From positions 42,227-106,226 of the forward strand of contig CATKHK010000125.1 of assembly GCA_949751835.1 (NCBI GenBank): a DNA stretch of 64,000 bases. Direction: 5' to 3'. Made by a program: the position numbers and the translations under genes. Positions within the stretch are counted from its first letter, which is position 1; each line of letters opens with the position of its first letter. Shown piece by piece: positions 1-11,133 of the stretch. This DNA comes from Blepharisma japonicum (lineage: Eukaryota; Ciliophora; Heterotrichea; Heterotrichida; Blepharismidae). Under the pieces are notes generated by a model. It made no database searches and was not told where the DNA came from. It worked only from the letters and a program-made list of their open reading frames with translations.

Positions 1-644
1 GTCCCTACCATGGTAGTCATTGTATTATTAGTAAATTTCACAGACATCCCAAAATCAATTATTTTAATTTCAGCGTCATAACCTGAATGGGTCAGCATAA
101 AATTTTCTGGTTTTAAATCCCTATGGCATATATTTAGCCTGTGAAGATGTTTAACTCCAAGCATTAATTTTTTCATAATTGCCGCAACTTCCATTTCAAC
201 TAGTGTTCCTTTGGTGAGTAAATAATCAAATAAATCACCTCCAGTGCAAAGTTCCATAACAATGTGAATGTATTTTTGATCTTCATAAATTTCATACATT
301 TTGATGATGTTCGGATGGTCAACTATCTGCAAAATTTCTAGCTCTCTTCTGAGTGACTCGCCTTTTTTATATACACGCTCTTTCAAAATTGACTTAACAG
401 CATAATGTTTTCCTTTAGAAACTCCACTTGGAAAAGTCAAAGATTTTGTACTATACCTCCTACAGGCTTCTCTAACTGTTCCAAATTGGCCATAACCTAA
501 TACTTTTACAAAATCATAGTAATCTCTTATGTCTGAATATTAATTACTATCAAGAATTGCGTGAGGTGATATATCAGAAATTTTGATTTGCTCTGCTGGC
601 AAAGGATATCTTGTTTTTATATCTCGCTGGCAACAAATTCCCAT
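1..644 (-). CDS. Protein kinase of calcium-dependent (CDPK-like) type, 5' part only
   Basis: Ser/Thr protein kinase whose 3' part lies outside the window. The protein starts MGICC, a classic N-myristoylation glycine followed by palmitoylatable cysteines, so it is probably membrane-tethered. After a short N-terminal extension come the glycine-rich loop (GYGQFG), the ATP-binding lysine (HYAVKSILK), the acidic hinge (MELCTGGDLFDYL), the catalytic loop HRDLKPENFML and the DFG triplet (IIDFGMS). The N-terminal acylation and loop style resemble calcium-dependent protein kinases, but the EF-hands that would prove this would lie downstream and cannot be seen. The reading frame is broken by TAA unless a 15-base intron at 533-547 is removed; removal joins ILD to NIRDYYDF cleanly. 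The kinase fold is certain and the CDPK subtype is inferred. Confidence 0.85.
533..547 (-). other. 15-base intron in the kinase gene
   Basis: On the minus strand this reads GTAATTAATATTCAG. It carries an in-frame TAA, starts with GTA and ends with CAG. Its removal restores the kinase frame exactly. The length matches the ultra-short introns known in heterotrich ciliates. Confidence 0.9.
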
Positions 645-1463
645 TGAAATTTCTTTATTTATACTTTTGATTAATTGGGTGATTTTGAATTAATTATAAA
701 TATACTTGTTCCGCTATATTATTAAAATCTTTATGCAAAGATAAATGATTTAATTATAGGTGTTTTCCTAGGTTGAACCGAGTAAATTTCGTATAAGTGA
801 AGGCATGTGCACTCATTTTTTATGGAGAGGCTAGCATATTCTCATCCTTTTGTCGGCATACATGATTAGATTCATTCCTTTCTTGTATTATAACCTAATC
901 TTTCTTTTTATGTCTCTCTTTTGGTTCGCTTTCCATGTGCTTCTTCAATTCCAAGATTATTTCTAAATTTAACATAAATACTCCTTGGGTCTGCTACTTA
1001 TCAAGGTTAATGTATCGAAGAAGTTCCCTTCTATTTGGGAGCGGACCTACGCTTTCTGTAACATAATTGCTATGCTGGCTGACTCTCTTAATTATTTGCC
1101 AATATCTTGACTCATAAAGTTTCCTTCTGATATTTCTCGTGCTCTTTTCAATAAGTCTAAAGACATATATTAATTATTGATAACGCTTAATTAAAACAAT
1201 TCACTTTTGAAAAAAATTTAATCATCCTTTAGAAGATCAAGGCTTTGAAGTATTCGGCAATTGAAAATTTATGGCTTGGAGTGTTAAAAGTTATAACTTC
1301 ATTGCTTACACCCGCTGACTAACGCTAAACTCAATCGCTTTTTTATTATATAATAAATTTAAATTTAAACGCTCATAATCTAGTTCCTCTGAATTCTTTG
1401 TTGAGAGTAGATCTTAAAACATAGTCTTGTTTAATAATTTTTAAAATATTGATAAAAGTTATT
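645..1463. other. AT-rich gap upstream of the kinase gene
   Basis: I see no intact gene. Short open stretches occur, for example a 15-codon frame from about 822 (MERLAYSHPFVGIHD), but none extends. The stretch next to 644 should hold the promoter and 5' leader of the kinase gene; no clear motif is visible. Confidence 0.5.
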
Positions 1464-1850
1464 CTATTTGATATCTTCTAATCCTTCTCCTGATACTGAT
1501 ATAAAGCTATCTACCATTTGATTATTTATATGAATTAGAATTTCATTTTCAGTTATAAATCATTATGTTCACCAAGAGGTAAATTTATTTCATAATTGCT
1601 TCCATCATAGAATTCATATATCATTTCATAAATCTTTTAAGCATTTTCTATATTTTTCAAATAAATAAGCACTCATTCTTAGTCATCCAAGGTGCAGCAC
1701 CCGATATGCTCCACTTTTAGGCTGCTCTAATGTTGATATCGTAGTGTTTTCATCATTGGATTGATCATATTTTATTTCTTTTTCATGAGTTCAAAAACTT
1801 TTATTCCATTTTATGGAGCACTCATTCTAGTTAATTTTCAAAATAAATGA
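1464..1850 (-). pseudogene. Decayed coding remnant, frames shifted
   Basis: Reading the minus strand with TGA as Trp gives three adjoining coding-like stretches in different frames: about 1830-1600 (contains KEIKYDQSNDENTTISTLEQ), about 1645-1563 (contains YEMIYEFYDGSNYEINLPLG) and 1556-1464 (contains ENEILIHINNQMVDSFISVS, ending in TAG). No 15- or 16-base GT..AG intron joins them, so I read this as a frameshifted pseudogene and not as a spliced gene. I do not recognise the family. The amino-acid composition looks protein-like, but the call rests on that alone. Confidence 0.35.
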
Positions 1851-2074
1851 AGCTCATGCTTTGCTAATAGATAGCTTTTCCAATCTTGATAAGCTAAGAT
1901 GGATAACTTGTAAATCTATTAATTCTATCTCATATTTATATTATAATAGTTTTAATATCAGCAAATTGAAGACTTCTTAGTTTGCTATAAAATAAATATT
2001 ATTTGCTGCTTACTTCTAGAATTATGCCAATTTTAATTAATATTCTATTTTTAAACATTCGCTATTAAATCAAA

Positions 2075-3637
2075 ATGACTGAATTTCCAAGAATTGAAGA
2101 AGTCGATGAAGTCAACACCTCATCTCGCTTTGAGACCTCTGAACGCCTACAAACTGAATATACAGTTGACAATACTGAAGAGCAGCTCGCCGCTATTGAA
2201 GGAGAATTAATGAACTGATTTGAACTTGGAATCGCAATTTTTGTTTTACTAATAGTTTTAATCGCTCGCTTATATATAAATTTCCCAATTGAAATTTGTC
2301 TGACGCCGCTAATACTTTTGGATTTAAGGATTACCCAGAAAAAAATATTCCAACTGAAATCATCTGATTTGTAAAAATTATATAGAAACTTTGAGAAAGA
2401 AATTATAATAAGAGACATCATAGAAACTATTTCGGTGCTTGTATGTAAAATTTTGATTATTTTATACATTGAACTTAACTGTATTGAGTTCATTTATGTC
2501 GGAATTCCTGTAGGAATCCCTATGATCTCGCGACTTATTATTCGAGGAGTTTCCTTGCACGAATGTCAATCTTTTTCAGAGATGGTAAAATACATATAGT
2601 TTTTGTTTTTCGGGAAAGTCCTGAGGTTCACCACAATAATCTGTATCGGGCTTAAACTTGATGGATATGTTCATTGGGATTGAATCGGCTCATTATGGCC
2701 TTTATGAGTAGCTCTCTGCTTTATGTCACTTATGAGTGTCGGCGTATTTCTCTTAATGTTTGGGTCTTTATTTTCCTATTGCTCAGGAGAATCCAATTTC
2801 AGAGAAGTTTTATCAACATTTTGGCTTTTTTATACAGTTGCAGGATTTTCAGCCAGTATGAGCTATTTTCTGTATAATTTTGCAAAGGAGTATAATGATG
2901 GAATAAAAGACTATGCATTATGTGTGCCAGCTGTCATATATTTAGGAATTTTTCTTGTAGCAACTTATTATTTAAAACCACACTTAGTGAAATGGTGGAG
3001 TATTTTCTTTGTGAATAATGATATTGAGTCACCTCAAACACCAATTATTATGTCAAGTGGAGGGACTTTACCATTGCCTCCATCACAAGCGAGAATGTCG
3101 AGAAGAAAGCCAAGCTTTTCTCAGAGGATTATCACTGCAGTTAAAAAGCCTCCAAAAGCGCTTGTGAGGCTTTCCAGCACTTATTTTAGACCTGCTGATC
3201 ATCAATTTAAGCTGCAAAAGTTGAGAAGTAGAACAAAAAGTGCAAAAATTGACAATAGTGATATAAATTTTCATAATTTAGATATTTCTAGTCACAAAAG
3301 AACTTTAAGTACATCTGCAGGTAATGCACAAAGGCAATCAATAACCTCAGAAACCCCACAATTAAGAAGAAACCAAAGTGACGCAAATTTTGCAAATAAA
3401 ACCTGCTCAATGTGCTGCGAAAATCCATGCAACGCGGTCATAATGGAATGTGGACATGGAGGGATTTGCTATGAATGCTCCCTTAGGCTTTGAAAATCTC
3501 AGGGATTTTGTCATATGTGCAGAGCAGAAATTTCCCAAGTTTTACAAATAAATGTGGAGCCTAGTAAAGTCCTTAAGGTGCTTTCCACCACTAGAGCAGT
3601 CTATGGAGACAATGAAGATGGTAACGTATCAATATAG
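2075..3637 (+). CDS. Multi-span membrane protein with C-terminal RING finger
   Basis: A 510-residue protein once two 15-base introns (2371-2385, 2585-2599) are removed. The acidic N-terminus is followed by several hydrophobic spans over roughly the first 300 residues (for example IAIFVLLIVLIA, LCFMSLMSVGVFLLMFG, VIYLGIFLVATYYL). Then comes a basic, Ser-rich cytosolic stretch and a C-terminal C3HC4-type RING (CSMCCENPCN..ECGHGGICYECS..CHMCRAEI). TGA is read as Trp at several sites, including inside the RING (LRLWKSQG). The layout suggests a membrane-anchored RING E3 ubiquitin ligase; substrate and membrane are unknown. The start is the first ATG after an AT-rich leader. A small gene follows 42 bases downstream on the same strand. 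Confidence 0.85.
2371..2385 (+). other. 15-base intron in the membrane RING gene
   Basis: Reads GTAAAAATTATATAG. It puts TAA in frame if retained; removal joins SSDL to NFEKEII in frame. Confidence 0.9.
2585..2599 (+). other. Second 15-base intron in the membrane RING gene
   Basis: Reads GTAAAATACATATAG. It carries an in-frame TAG at its 3' end; removal joins SEM to FLFFGKV in frame. Confidence 0.9.
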
Positions 3638-3679
3638 AATTAAAGTAATTAATTTCTAAATTTATAATTATAAAATAAT

Positions 3680-3841
3680 ATGGACGATGATAACCATGGG
3701 ATGGATGTTCCAACGCTTGTAGCTACGTGCGTTATTATAACTTTATTTGTGTTTGCTGCGTTTTATTATGCTTTTAAGGACCTCAGATTTGAGCATATCA
3801 TGACAGTAAAAGATGATCAATACAGAAAAAAGCGCCAATAA
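3680..3841 (+). CDS. Small single-span membrane protein, 53 residues
   Basis: An intact ATG-to-TAA frame with an acidic N-terminus (MDDDNHGMD), one hydrophobic span of about 20 residues (VATCVIITLFVFAAFYYAF) and a charged basic tail ending KKRQ. This is a typical N-out/C-in tail-type layout. It sits 42 bases after the RING gene and about 180 bases before the dikinase gene, both on the same strand. The composition and the clean membrane span argue for a real gene, although its length gives little statistical support. I do not recognise the family; small subunits of ER or mitochondrial membrane complexes look like this. Confidence 0.6.
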   Translation: MDDDNHGMDVPTLVATCVIITLFVFAAFYYAFKDLRFEHIMTVKDDQYRKKRQ

Positions 3842-4019
3842 AAATAGTAAAAAATTTAATATAAAAACAGCTAATTTTAACGAATTTGTGTATTAATTGC
3901 TTTTAAAAACTATTTTGATTTAAAGCAGAGTATTTAAATATAGCGAAAGGATTATTAAGCCATGATATTCTTTGAAGGTTATGGATGTTAGCAAATAATG
4001 ATTATTTATTTATAAATTA

Positions 4020-7000
4020 ATGGATTTTAATGCTTATCTTTCTCTTTTAGATCCTATAACTCTTAAAAGAGAATTTGAAATTCTAGCAGACCTTCATATA
4101 ATTGGCTGCATAAAAGAGGCTGAAGACTTATATGAAGTCTTCTTTTTAGCTGATCAAGACAACTTAATTCTTCATTGGGGCTTTAGCTATCCCAAGCAGT
4201 CGGGCTGGATTTGTCCAATAGGCAAAGAAGGAGTTTTTCCACCTCAAAACTCTGTGATTTTTGATGAAAAAGCAGCTCAAACTCATTTTATCCCTCAATC
4301 TCCGCATTTATTTTCAATTCAATTCCAAATTAGCAAGGCCTGTGCTCCAAAGCAGATTAATTTTGTTATAAAAAAAGAAAATGTTTGGTTCAATAACAAC
4401 TGCGCTGATTATTTTTTGCCTTTAAAAGAACCAGAAATGCCGAAAGGACTTCCCAAAGGTGCATTAGGAGAAATAATTATGCAAATAATAGATGTTGAGA
4501 TGTCAGGCCGCCCATGGACTCTTATGCATAGATTTGATCTTTGTCAGAATTTGATAAGGAGAATAGGAAATAGAGATAAAGAAGGATTAGCATGACTTTT
4601 TGTCTGGATGCGATATTCAGCTATAAGAGTGTTGGATTGACAAAGAAGTTACAATACAAAACCTAGAGAATTATCACATAGCCAAAAAATGCTTACTTTA
4701 GCAGTCACAGAACAAGCAGCAAATGCAAGTAAAGAAGGACTGATATCACCTATGATCTTAATTAGAGGGATTTTGAACACTTTTGGAAGAGGCGGAGACA
4801 ATGGCCAAAGAATAAGAGATGGCATTTTAGAAATCATGCACAGGCACAAAATTGCTAGACGAGGCAGCAATATGGAGCAATGGCATCAGAAATTACACAA
4901 CAACACCACTCCAGACGACATAGGAATCTGTGAAGCTTTAATTGCATTTAACCAAACAAATGATATTAATAAATACTGGGAAGTGCTTACACATCATGGA
5001 ATTTCTAGAGAAAGACTTGCCTCTTTTGAGAGACCTATCACAATGGATCCTATTTATATGCCTTATGTAGTCCCTGATCTCCAAGATTTTCTAAAAACGC
5101 TAAATTCTATTCATTCTGGGACTGATTTAATATCTAGTGTTGATGCTGCTCGGCCATTTTTGTCTAAAGAAATCAATATTTTGTTATCAGATATATTATC
5201 AAACCTTAATAACTGGGACAAAATATCTCAAATTGAAAGGGTCGTCAGAGCCCGAGCTTTGATTAACCAATCTGCAAATCGTGGAAATCTAGACCAATAT
5301 AGAGAATCGCTATATGTAGATATTGCTTTAGAAATGTATGTCAGACAGCTATGTGAGTCTATAATGCATTTAAATATCCCAACCAAACATTTAATGAGAG
5401 AGCTTTCTTCTTTGATGGAAAACACACTTATCACTTGTGAAGATGATGAATTTTCTATTGCGAGTCATGACTGGAATACTTTTGTCAATAGGTTTAGCAA
5501 TAGTTTTGAAAATGACCGAAATCAAGCTTTATTAATAAAATCAGCGGCGGATAGACTTGTAAGAAACTTAGGGAACTGTGTAGACTCTTATAATGAACTT
5601 ATAGATAGCAAAGCAAAAGTATTAGGGGAACAGTTTAACGCTGATAGAGATACAATAGAAATGTTTACTGAAGAAATTATTAGAGGGTCTTCCTTTTTTT
5701 CCTTGTCTATGATTTTGAAAAAAATTGATTCACAGCTGAGGGATATTGCAAAATTGAAGCCTTGGCAGATAATAAGCCCTGTGCCAAAAATTCAAGGAAA
5801 ATTAATAGGTGTTGCATCGTTAAATGAAGTAGCTTATGAGAATTATACTGAACCAACTATTTTAATAGTGAAAAAAGTAAATGGAGAAGAAGAAATACCA
5901 GGAGGCGTTGTTGGAGTTATAAGTGAGACTGAATTGGATGCGTTAGCCCATGTATGTGTAAGGGCTAGGAATTCTAAGGTGTTGCTAGCTGTCTGTTTTA
6001 ATGAAGAAGAAATAGAAAAAATATATGGGTTAGCCGATAATTTAGTTAAGGTAACTATGGCTGGCGGAGGAATTTCTTTACAAATTTTGCATGAAAATGT
6101 CGAAGTAATTGTAAAAAATTCTGAAGAGAAAAAGGAAATAAAAAAACCTTTGCCACTTGAAAAAATAGCGATTGAGTTTGAGGAGTTTGGGGAAGGAAAA
6201 ACTGGCGCAAAAGGAAATAATTGTTGGATTTTGAAGAGAGGGCTACCAGGCCATATAGGTGTCCCAAATTCAATTTCACTGCCTTATGGAGTCTGTGAAA
6301 GAGTGCTTAATCATGAAATAAATTCTGAGAAGCTACAAAGTCTCAATAATGAGTTAGAAAAGCTTGAGGGCATCGAAAATAAACAAGAAGCTACTGGTAT
6401 TTTAAACTCACTGAAAAGCATTATTATGAGCCTAGAAATCCCTCCAGAAGATCTTTCTATAATCCAAGAAAAATTAGAAACTATTCATCTTTCTAGAGAA
6501 AACTGAAACAAAGCTTATATTGCAATCAAAAAAGTCTGGGCCAGCAAATTCAACGAGCGAGTTTATTTATCAACTTTAAAATCCAATATTTCTTTAAGAG
6601 ACATTTCAATGTCAGTTCTATGCCAGGAAGTAATAGAAGGGGACTATGCGTTTGTTCTACACACAAAAGATCCATTCACAGACAATCCTCACCAAATCTA
6701 TGGAGAGATAGTCATTGGCCTTGGAGAGACTCTTGTTGGCGCTTATGAAGGGCGATCTTTTTCTTTTACTGCAAATAAAGAAAATGATTTTTTTGAAATC
6801 CAAAATTTCCCTAATAAATCTATAGAGCTTAGGGGTTCTGGGTTCATTTTCAGGTCAGATTCTAATAGTGAAGATTTGCCAGGCTTTGCAGGAGCTGGGC
6901 TATTTGATAGCGAAATTATGCAAGAACCTAGAGAAGTGAGAATTGCATACTCGGAAGAAAGACTGTGTGTGGACCAGGGTTTTTACGCAGAAGTGGTGAG

Positions 7001-7118
7001 GAAGCTAAAAGAGACAGGAATTATTGTGGAAAATATATTTAATGGGGTTCCACAAGATATTGAAGGAGTTATTAGCAATGGAAGAATTTATGTGGTGCAG
7101 TCAAGGCCGCAAGTTTAG
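4020..7118 (+). CDS. GWD: Alpha-glucan water dikinase
   Basis: A 1032-residue protein in one frame with two TGA codons read as Trp (at 4593 and 6504). It transfers the beta-phosphate of ATP to glucosyl residues of starch-like glucan, which opens the granule surface for degradation. The N-terminus resembles a CBM45 starch-binding module (LHWGFSYPKQSGWICP). The central part holds FVWMRYSA and NNTTPDDIGICEALI, diagnostic of dikinases. The phosphohistidine segment DALAHVCVRARNSKV places the catalytic histidine at residue 644. The C-terminal PPDK/PEP-synthase-like ATP-binding domain has RSDSNSEDLPGFAGAGLFDS and ends VVQSRPQV. Plant GWD is longer because it has a plastid transit peptide and two starch-binding modules; no organelle signal is visible here, so a cytosolic role is inferred. 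Ciliate storage glucan (amylopectin-like paraglycogen) is the likely substrate. Confidence 0.95.
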
Positions 7119-7129
7119 GAATAGTTAAT

Positions 7130-8188
7130 TTATTCGAATAGAAGGTCTTCTCCTGTGGATTTTTCTAATAAAATTGGCTCCAGATATAAGGCTTGGTTAA
7201 TATAGTCACCCATAAAAATTTTCAATGCTAATAAATTCTTAGGAATTCCTTCAACAAGGGCATCTTCTAATGCAAGCCAGCCATCATCAGTTTTTATATA
7301 TAAAACATTATCACATTTGGACACAAATTTTGATTTTTTCTTCCCTTGCCTTAGTCCTGGATAAATAACCCATACACTTCTAGGCACTGCTTGTGAGTAT
7401 CTTTGATTGACAATTTTTAATTCTTCTTCATTCAGCCTTCTCATTTGTAAAGGAATCCACCTTTTCTTTCTAAAGAAAAAGTGAGGATTAATCCCCGTGC
7501 CTCTAAGTGCCCTGAATCTTGCATAAACGTCTTCTGTTTTGTCATAAAAATCCAGCTTACTAAAAGGTGGATAAATTTTTGGAGCTTTTGTGACTAAGTC
7601 TTCGTCTTGAAATCAGGATTTATTTTCATAAGTGTCATAGTCATCTATAACTTTCACTAATAATTCTCCGCCAAGCTGTGCTAGAGCAGTAGATAAAGTT
7701 TCAAAAGTTGTGTTTGTCATGTCATGATTTTGTAATTCTTCTTGAGCAATAATTTTCCCTTTATCAAAAACATCAGGGTGGATATCTATTATAGACACCC
7801 CTGTTTTTGGTTCTCTATTAAAAATTGTGTATTGGATAGGAGATGCTCCACGATACTTCGGCAGTAAAGAAGGATGCATATTCAATGATCTGCGAGATAA
7901 GCTTAATAAGGTTTTCGGGATCAAATACCCAAAGCTTGCAACAATCATAAAATCAAAGTAAAAGTCATAAATGGGGCTTGGTCTCTGCAAAAGTTTCCAA
8001 TCAGCCATTTTGCCACCTGATTCGTGATAGACATTCATCTTGTTTTGATAGCCAAAATAAGCAGGTGGGGAATCTTGGCTTGTTGAGATTATATTGTATT
8101 GATATAAAGGATAGGCTTTATAGATGGTTTCTAGGCAAATTTTAGAAATATTGTCACTGCCAAGAAATAAGATTCTTTTTAAAGCCAT
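7130..8188 (-). CDS. MTFMT: Methionyl-tRNA formyltransferase
   Basis: A 352-residue protein with one TGA read as Trp at 7613-7615. It formylates initiator Met-tRNA with 10-formyl-THF, so it should act in mitochondria. The N-terminal formyltransferase fold carries NMHPSLLPKYRGASPIQY at residues 103-120. N103, H105 and D142 (in FDKGK) fit the catalytic Asn-His-Asp triad of the family. The C-terminal part, from about residue 240, corresponds to the tRNA-contacting OB-like domain. The first 25 residues are only weakly basic, so a mitochondrial presequence is possible but not obvious. It converges on the dikinase gene (11 bases between the stops) and diverges from the otubain-like gene with only 109 bases between the starts. 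Confidence 0.9.
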
Positions 8189-8297
8189 ATCAATTTTATT
8201 AAATAATATTTCTTACCTTTAATATTAAACTACAAGTATCTTGCTGGAGGATAATTATTTATTTTCCCTAATAAAATTTAAGAATCTATAAATTAAT

Positions 8298-10589
8298 ATG
8301 TTTAGCCCAGAATTTCATATAGAAGCTCCTATAGAGTCCAGAATTGTTGGAGAGCTTTCAGATTTTAACTTAAAAGGCACTATTGTCCCACCTATGCGGT
8401 CTTCATACCTTGGTCTTGGAATTGCGTACCTCCAATCTCTTTTCAGGCTAAAAGACCAAGATTTTTGTAAGCCAACCATAGCAGCTTTGAATGAATACAG
8501 AAACTTAGTAGGAGAACTTATCCCTAACTTTCCTCAGCATGTAGAATTTTGAAAGCGATTTGAAGGGCTTATTTCATATATGCTGAATGCTGAAAGAAAT
8601 GACCTATTTACCAAATGACCAAAATTCATAACCAGAAACGCTATGGGAGCCTGTGATGCAATTGACCTAGGGATGAGAATGCTAATGTGCAAGATTATTG
8701 ATAAAGACTATAAATACAATGACTTTCTGAGCCAACCCTTTAATATTCAGAATGATAGTGAATATTTGTGGCATTTTTGCAACAAATTAAGGGTAAATGT
8801 GCTTATTGTTTCTCAAAATGCCCATAATTATGTTGCAAGGAGCGATATGAATAAAAGTCCTTTAGTGGCTGTTTATCAGGAAAATGAGAATACGCTGAGT
8901 GTGCTTTATCATAGAGAATATATACAATATGAGCAAGGGAATCTTGTTAACAATGACTTAGATAGGTTCCCATTTGTATATGACCCAAGAGCAGCAGCAG
9001 CAAGACAAACACCATCAGGACCAGCCTCTGCAATTTTTCCGGGTTCCACAGGTGCACGCCCTATTAAAAAGATCCCAAACGTGGAAGAAAATAAACAAGA
9101 ACCCGTCTTCAGATCTTTAAAAAGAGTTCCTACTACAGAAGAAAACAAGCAAGAAGCTGACCCCTCAGGTACAAGATCTTTAAATACTGCCCAAAAAATA
9201 GAAGAAAATAAGCAGAATCCTCCAGCAACCAATGAAGTCTGTAAAAGGCTGATTTCAGGCATGGCTTCTATAATATTCCTGAATAACCTTGAAAATTACA
9301 ATGACGAGTTCATCAGAGATCTAAATGATTATACAGAGATGGATCCTTCAGCTAATATAGGAGATGTGAGAAGATTAAAAGATCTTATAAGCAAGCTGAG
9401 AATTCCTCCACCACAAAATTCAGCTCCTCAAGTCGTCAGTTGTGGCCATCCACTATTAAAATATACTTCTTTTTGTGGCAATGAGCATTGTGCTTATTGT
9501 TTGAAAGAGATTATTGATCGAGATAAGCTAAAAGCTATGTGTGAGCATAAGATGAAAATTCCTATTAAAAATGTAAATGAGATAAACAAGCTGATAGAAT
9601 CGTCTAAACAGACTGGTGGGGTGACAAATACCAATATTAAAAAGCCTGGGAATGCACAGGATTTTCGTTCTCCTAATCAGATGGATGAAATGCCACCAGA
9701 TCTTGGCGGAATACAAGGCCCACCTCCAAATGTCGGCCTACCACAAGAGCTTTTTAAAGTATCTCCGATGCAAATGCAATTTAAAGCTACCCCAATGCAA
9801 CAGCCTCCGAAGACTGAGCAAGAGCCTATAAATGATAGCCCATACCAAGAACCTCCAAAAGTCAATCCAATACCAGATCCTCCGAAAAAGGCTAAATTTA
9901 TGATGCCAACGACTAGGCCTGGGGAAGAGATGAGACAGGGGAATTTCCCTGGAACTGGAGGAGCTCAAGTACCTGGTAGACTAGGGCCTATCCAGAATAT
10001 TAGCCAGCCGCAGAATATAGGTGGAAATAGTCAGCCTCCAAATATCATGCAACTCTCATTTAAAACAGAAGATAACAAGCCATTTCCACGAAATTCGGCA
10101 GATAGTTTGCTAGCACAGCCAGGTATTCGAGCCCTACCTTCTCAGTTTAAGCCATTTAATGCTCAACAACCACCTGCCAATTTCCCTCCAACTAGTGCCC
10201 CCACTCAACCCCAGCAGTTCAACATTCCTACTAACCCTCCTCGCCCGATGTTTTCACAAGATGCCCAACAATTCAGAAATCCTGGCATTCCCTCTGGCCT
10301 TCCTCAGCAAATGTATCAGCAGCCCAACCCTCAGCCAAGGTACGAGCAAAATCAATCTCCCTACCAAGCGCAACCTCAGATTATAGCAAGCCCATCTCCT
10401 GCAAATGGGCGCGAATGCGCATTTTGCAAGCAAATAAAGACCTCTGATAATTTTTCATTTTCATGCACAGGCCACGAAGTCTGTAATGTATGTAGAATTC
10501 GAAATATGGAACAATGTGTAGTTTGTGAGCGATTCTACTCAGGAAACCAAAAGGAAGAACTCGGAGTCATAGCATTTTCACTCTCATAA
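8298..10589 (+). CDS. Otubain-like (OTU fold) protein with zinc motifs, probably catalytically dead
   Basis: A 763-residue protein; TGA is read as Trp at 8550 and 8616. Residues 1-215 resemble the peptidase C65 (otubain) fold: a YLGLGIAYLQSLF segment like the helix after the catalytic Cys, MGACDAIDLGMRML, LRVNVLIVSQ, and a late strand with VLYHREYI like the segment carrying the catalytic His. Where active otubains have Asp-Gly-Asn-Cys, this protein has Met-Arg-Ser-Ser (residues 33-36), so the nucleophile appears lost. A linker with three spaced EENKQ repeats follows, then a CxxC/CxxC zinc cluster (about 9439-9560), a long Pro/Gln-rich disordered region and a C-terminal RING-like cluster (CAFC..C..C..CNVC..CVVC). 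It may be a ubiquitin-binding scaffold. The OTU assignment rests on local motifs only. Confidence 0.55.
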
Positions 10590-10738
10590 AAATTTAAAAT
10601 TAGATTATCATTGATAATTATCTAAAATTTCTGCAAATTCATCCTAACTTGCAAGAAGCAATTTTGATATAATTTCCTATTAAAGAATATAGAAAATGCA
10701 GATTATTAAAGCTTAATTTAATATCAATTTATATTAGA

Positions 10739-11116
10739 ATGTCTGACAAATTATTTATCCCACTAGTAGAAGATGAAGAAAGCCCTCGTAGCAACATTGA
10801 GCATGAGCTTGAGCTGGTAAATTCACTAGCTTTTCCAACTACACCTTATTTCTCTGAAATGGTATTAGACTGAAGAAATACAGAACAGTCAGGAGACTGC
10901 CACTCCTGCAATTCAGCCCAAGATGTAATCGAAATTTACGAACCCGACACAAGAACCTGAAACATTTCAGGCAGCTTATGCATAGTAGGCTGCTGAATAG
11001 GGATCTGCTTGCTGCCACTTTTTTTTGACAAATTCAAGCAGCCTTTTCCGTATTGCAGGAAATGCAAAACTCGGGTGAATTTTGAAAATCTAAATCCTGA
11101 TGCCCACGACATATAA
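10739..11116 (+). CDS. LITAF-like zinc-ribbon membrane protein
   Basis: A 125-residue protein with three TGA codons read as Trp. It has CHSC, then a hydrophobic stretch (ISGSLCIVGCWIGICLLPLFF), then PYCRKC. This order, CxxC then a membrane-inserting hydrophobic segment then CxxC, is the layout of LITAF/SIMPLE-domain proteins, which sit on the cytosolic face of endosomal or lysosomal membranes. Here the domain occupies roughly residues 55-115 after an acidic N-terminus. Two Cys also lie within the hydrophobic part. The HxC of the consensus is replaced by Tyr-Cys, so the match is to the pattern and not to the full consensus. The stop lies 17 bases from the convergent DNAJ gene. Confidence 0.6.
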
Positions 11117-11133
11117 AATTTAAAATTTTAAAA

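Noticed and set aside
7118-7130. Frameshift joining the dikinase and formyltransferase
   Set aside because: They are on opposite strands, and each has its own stop.
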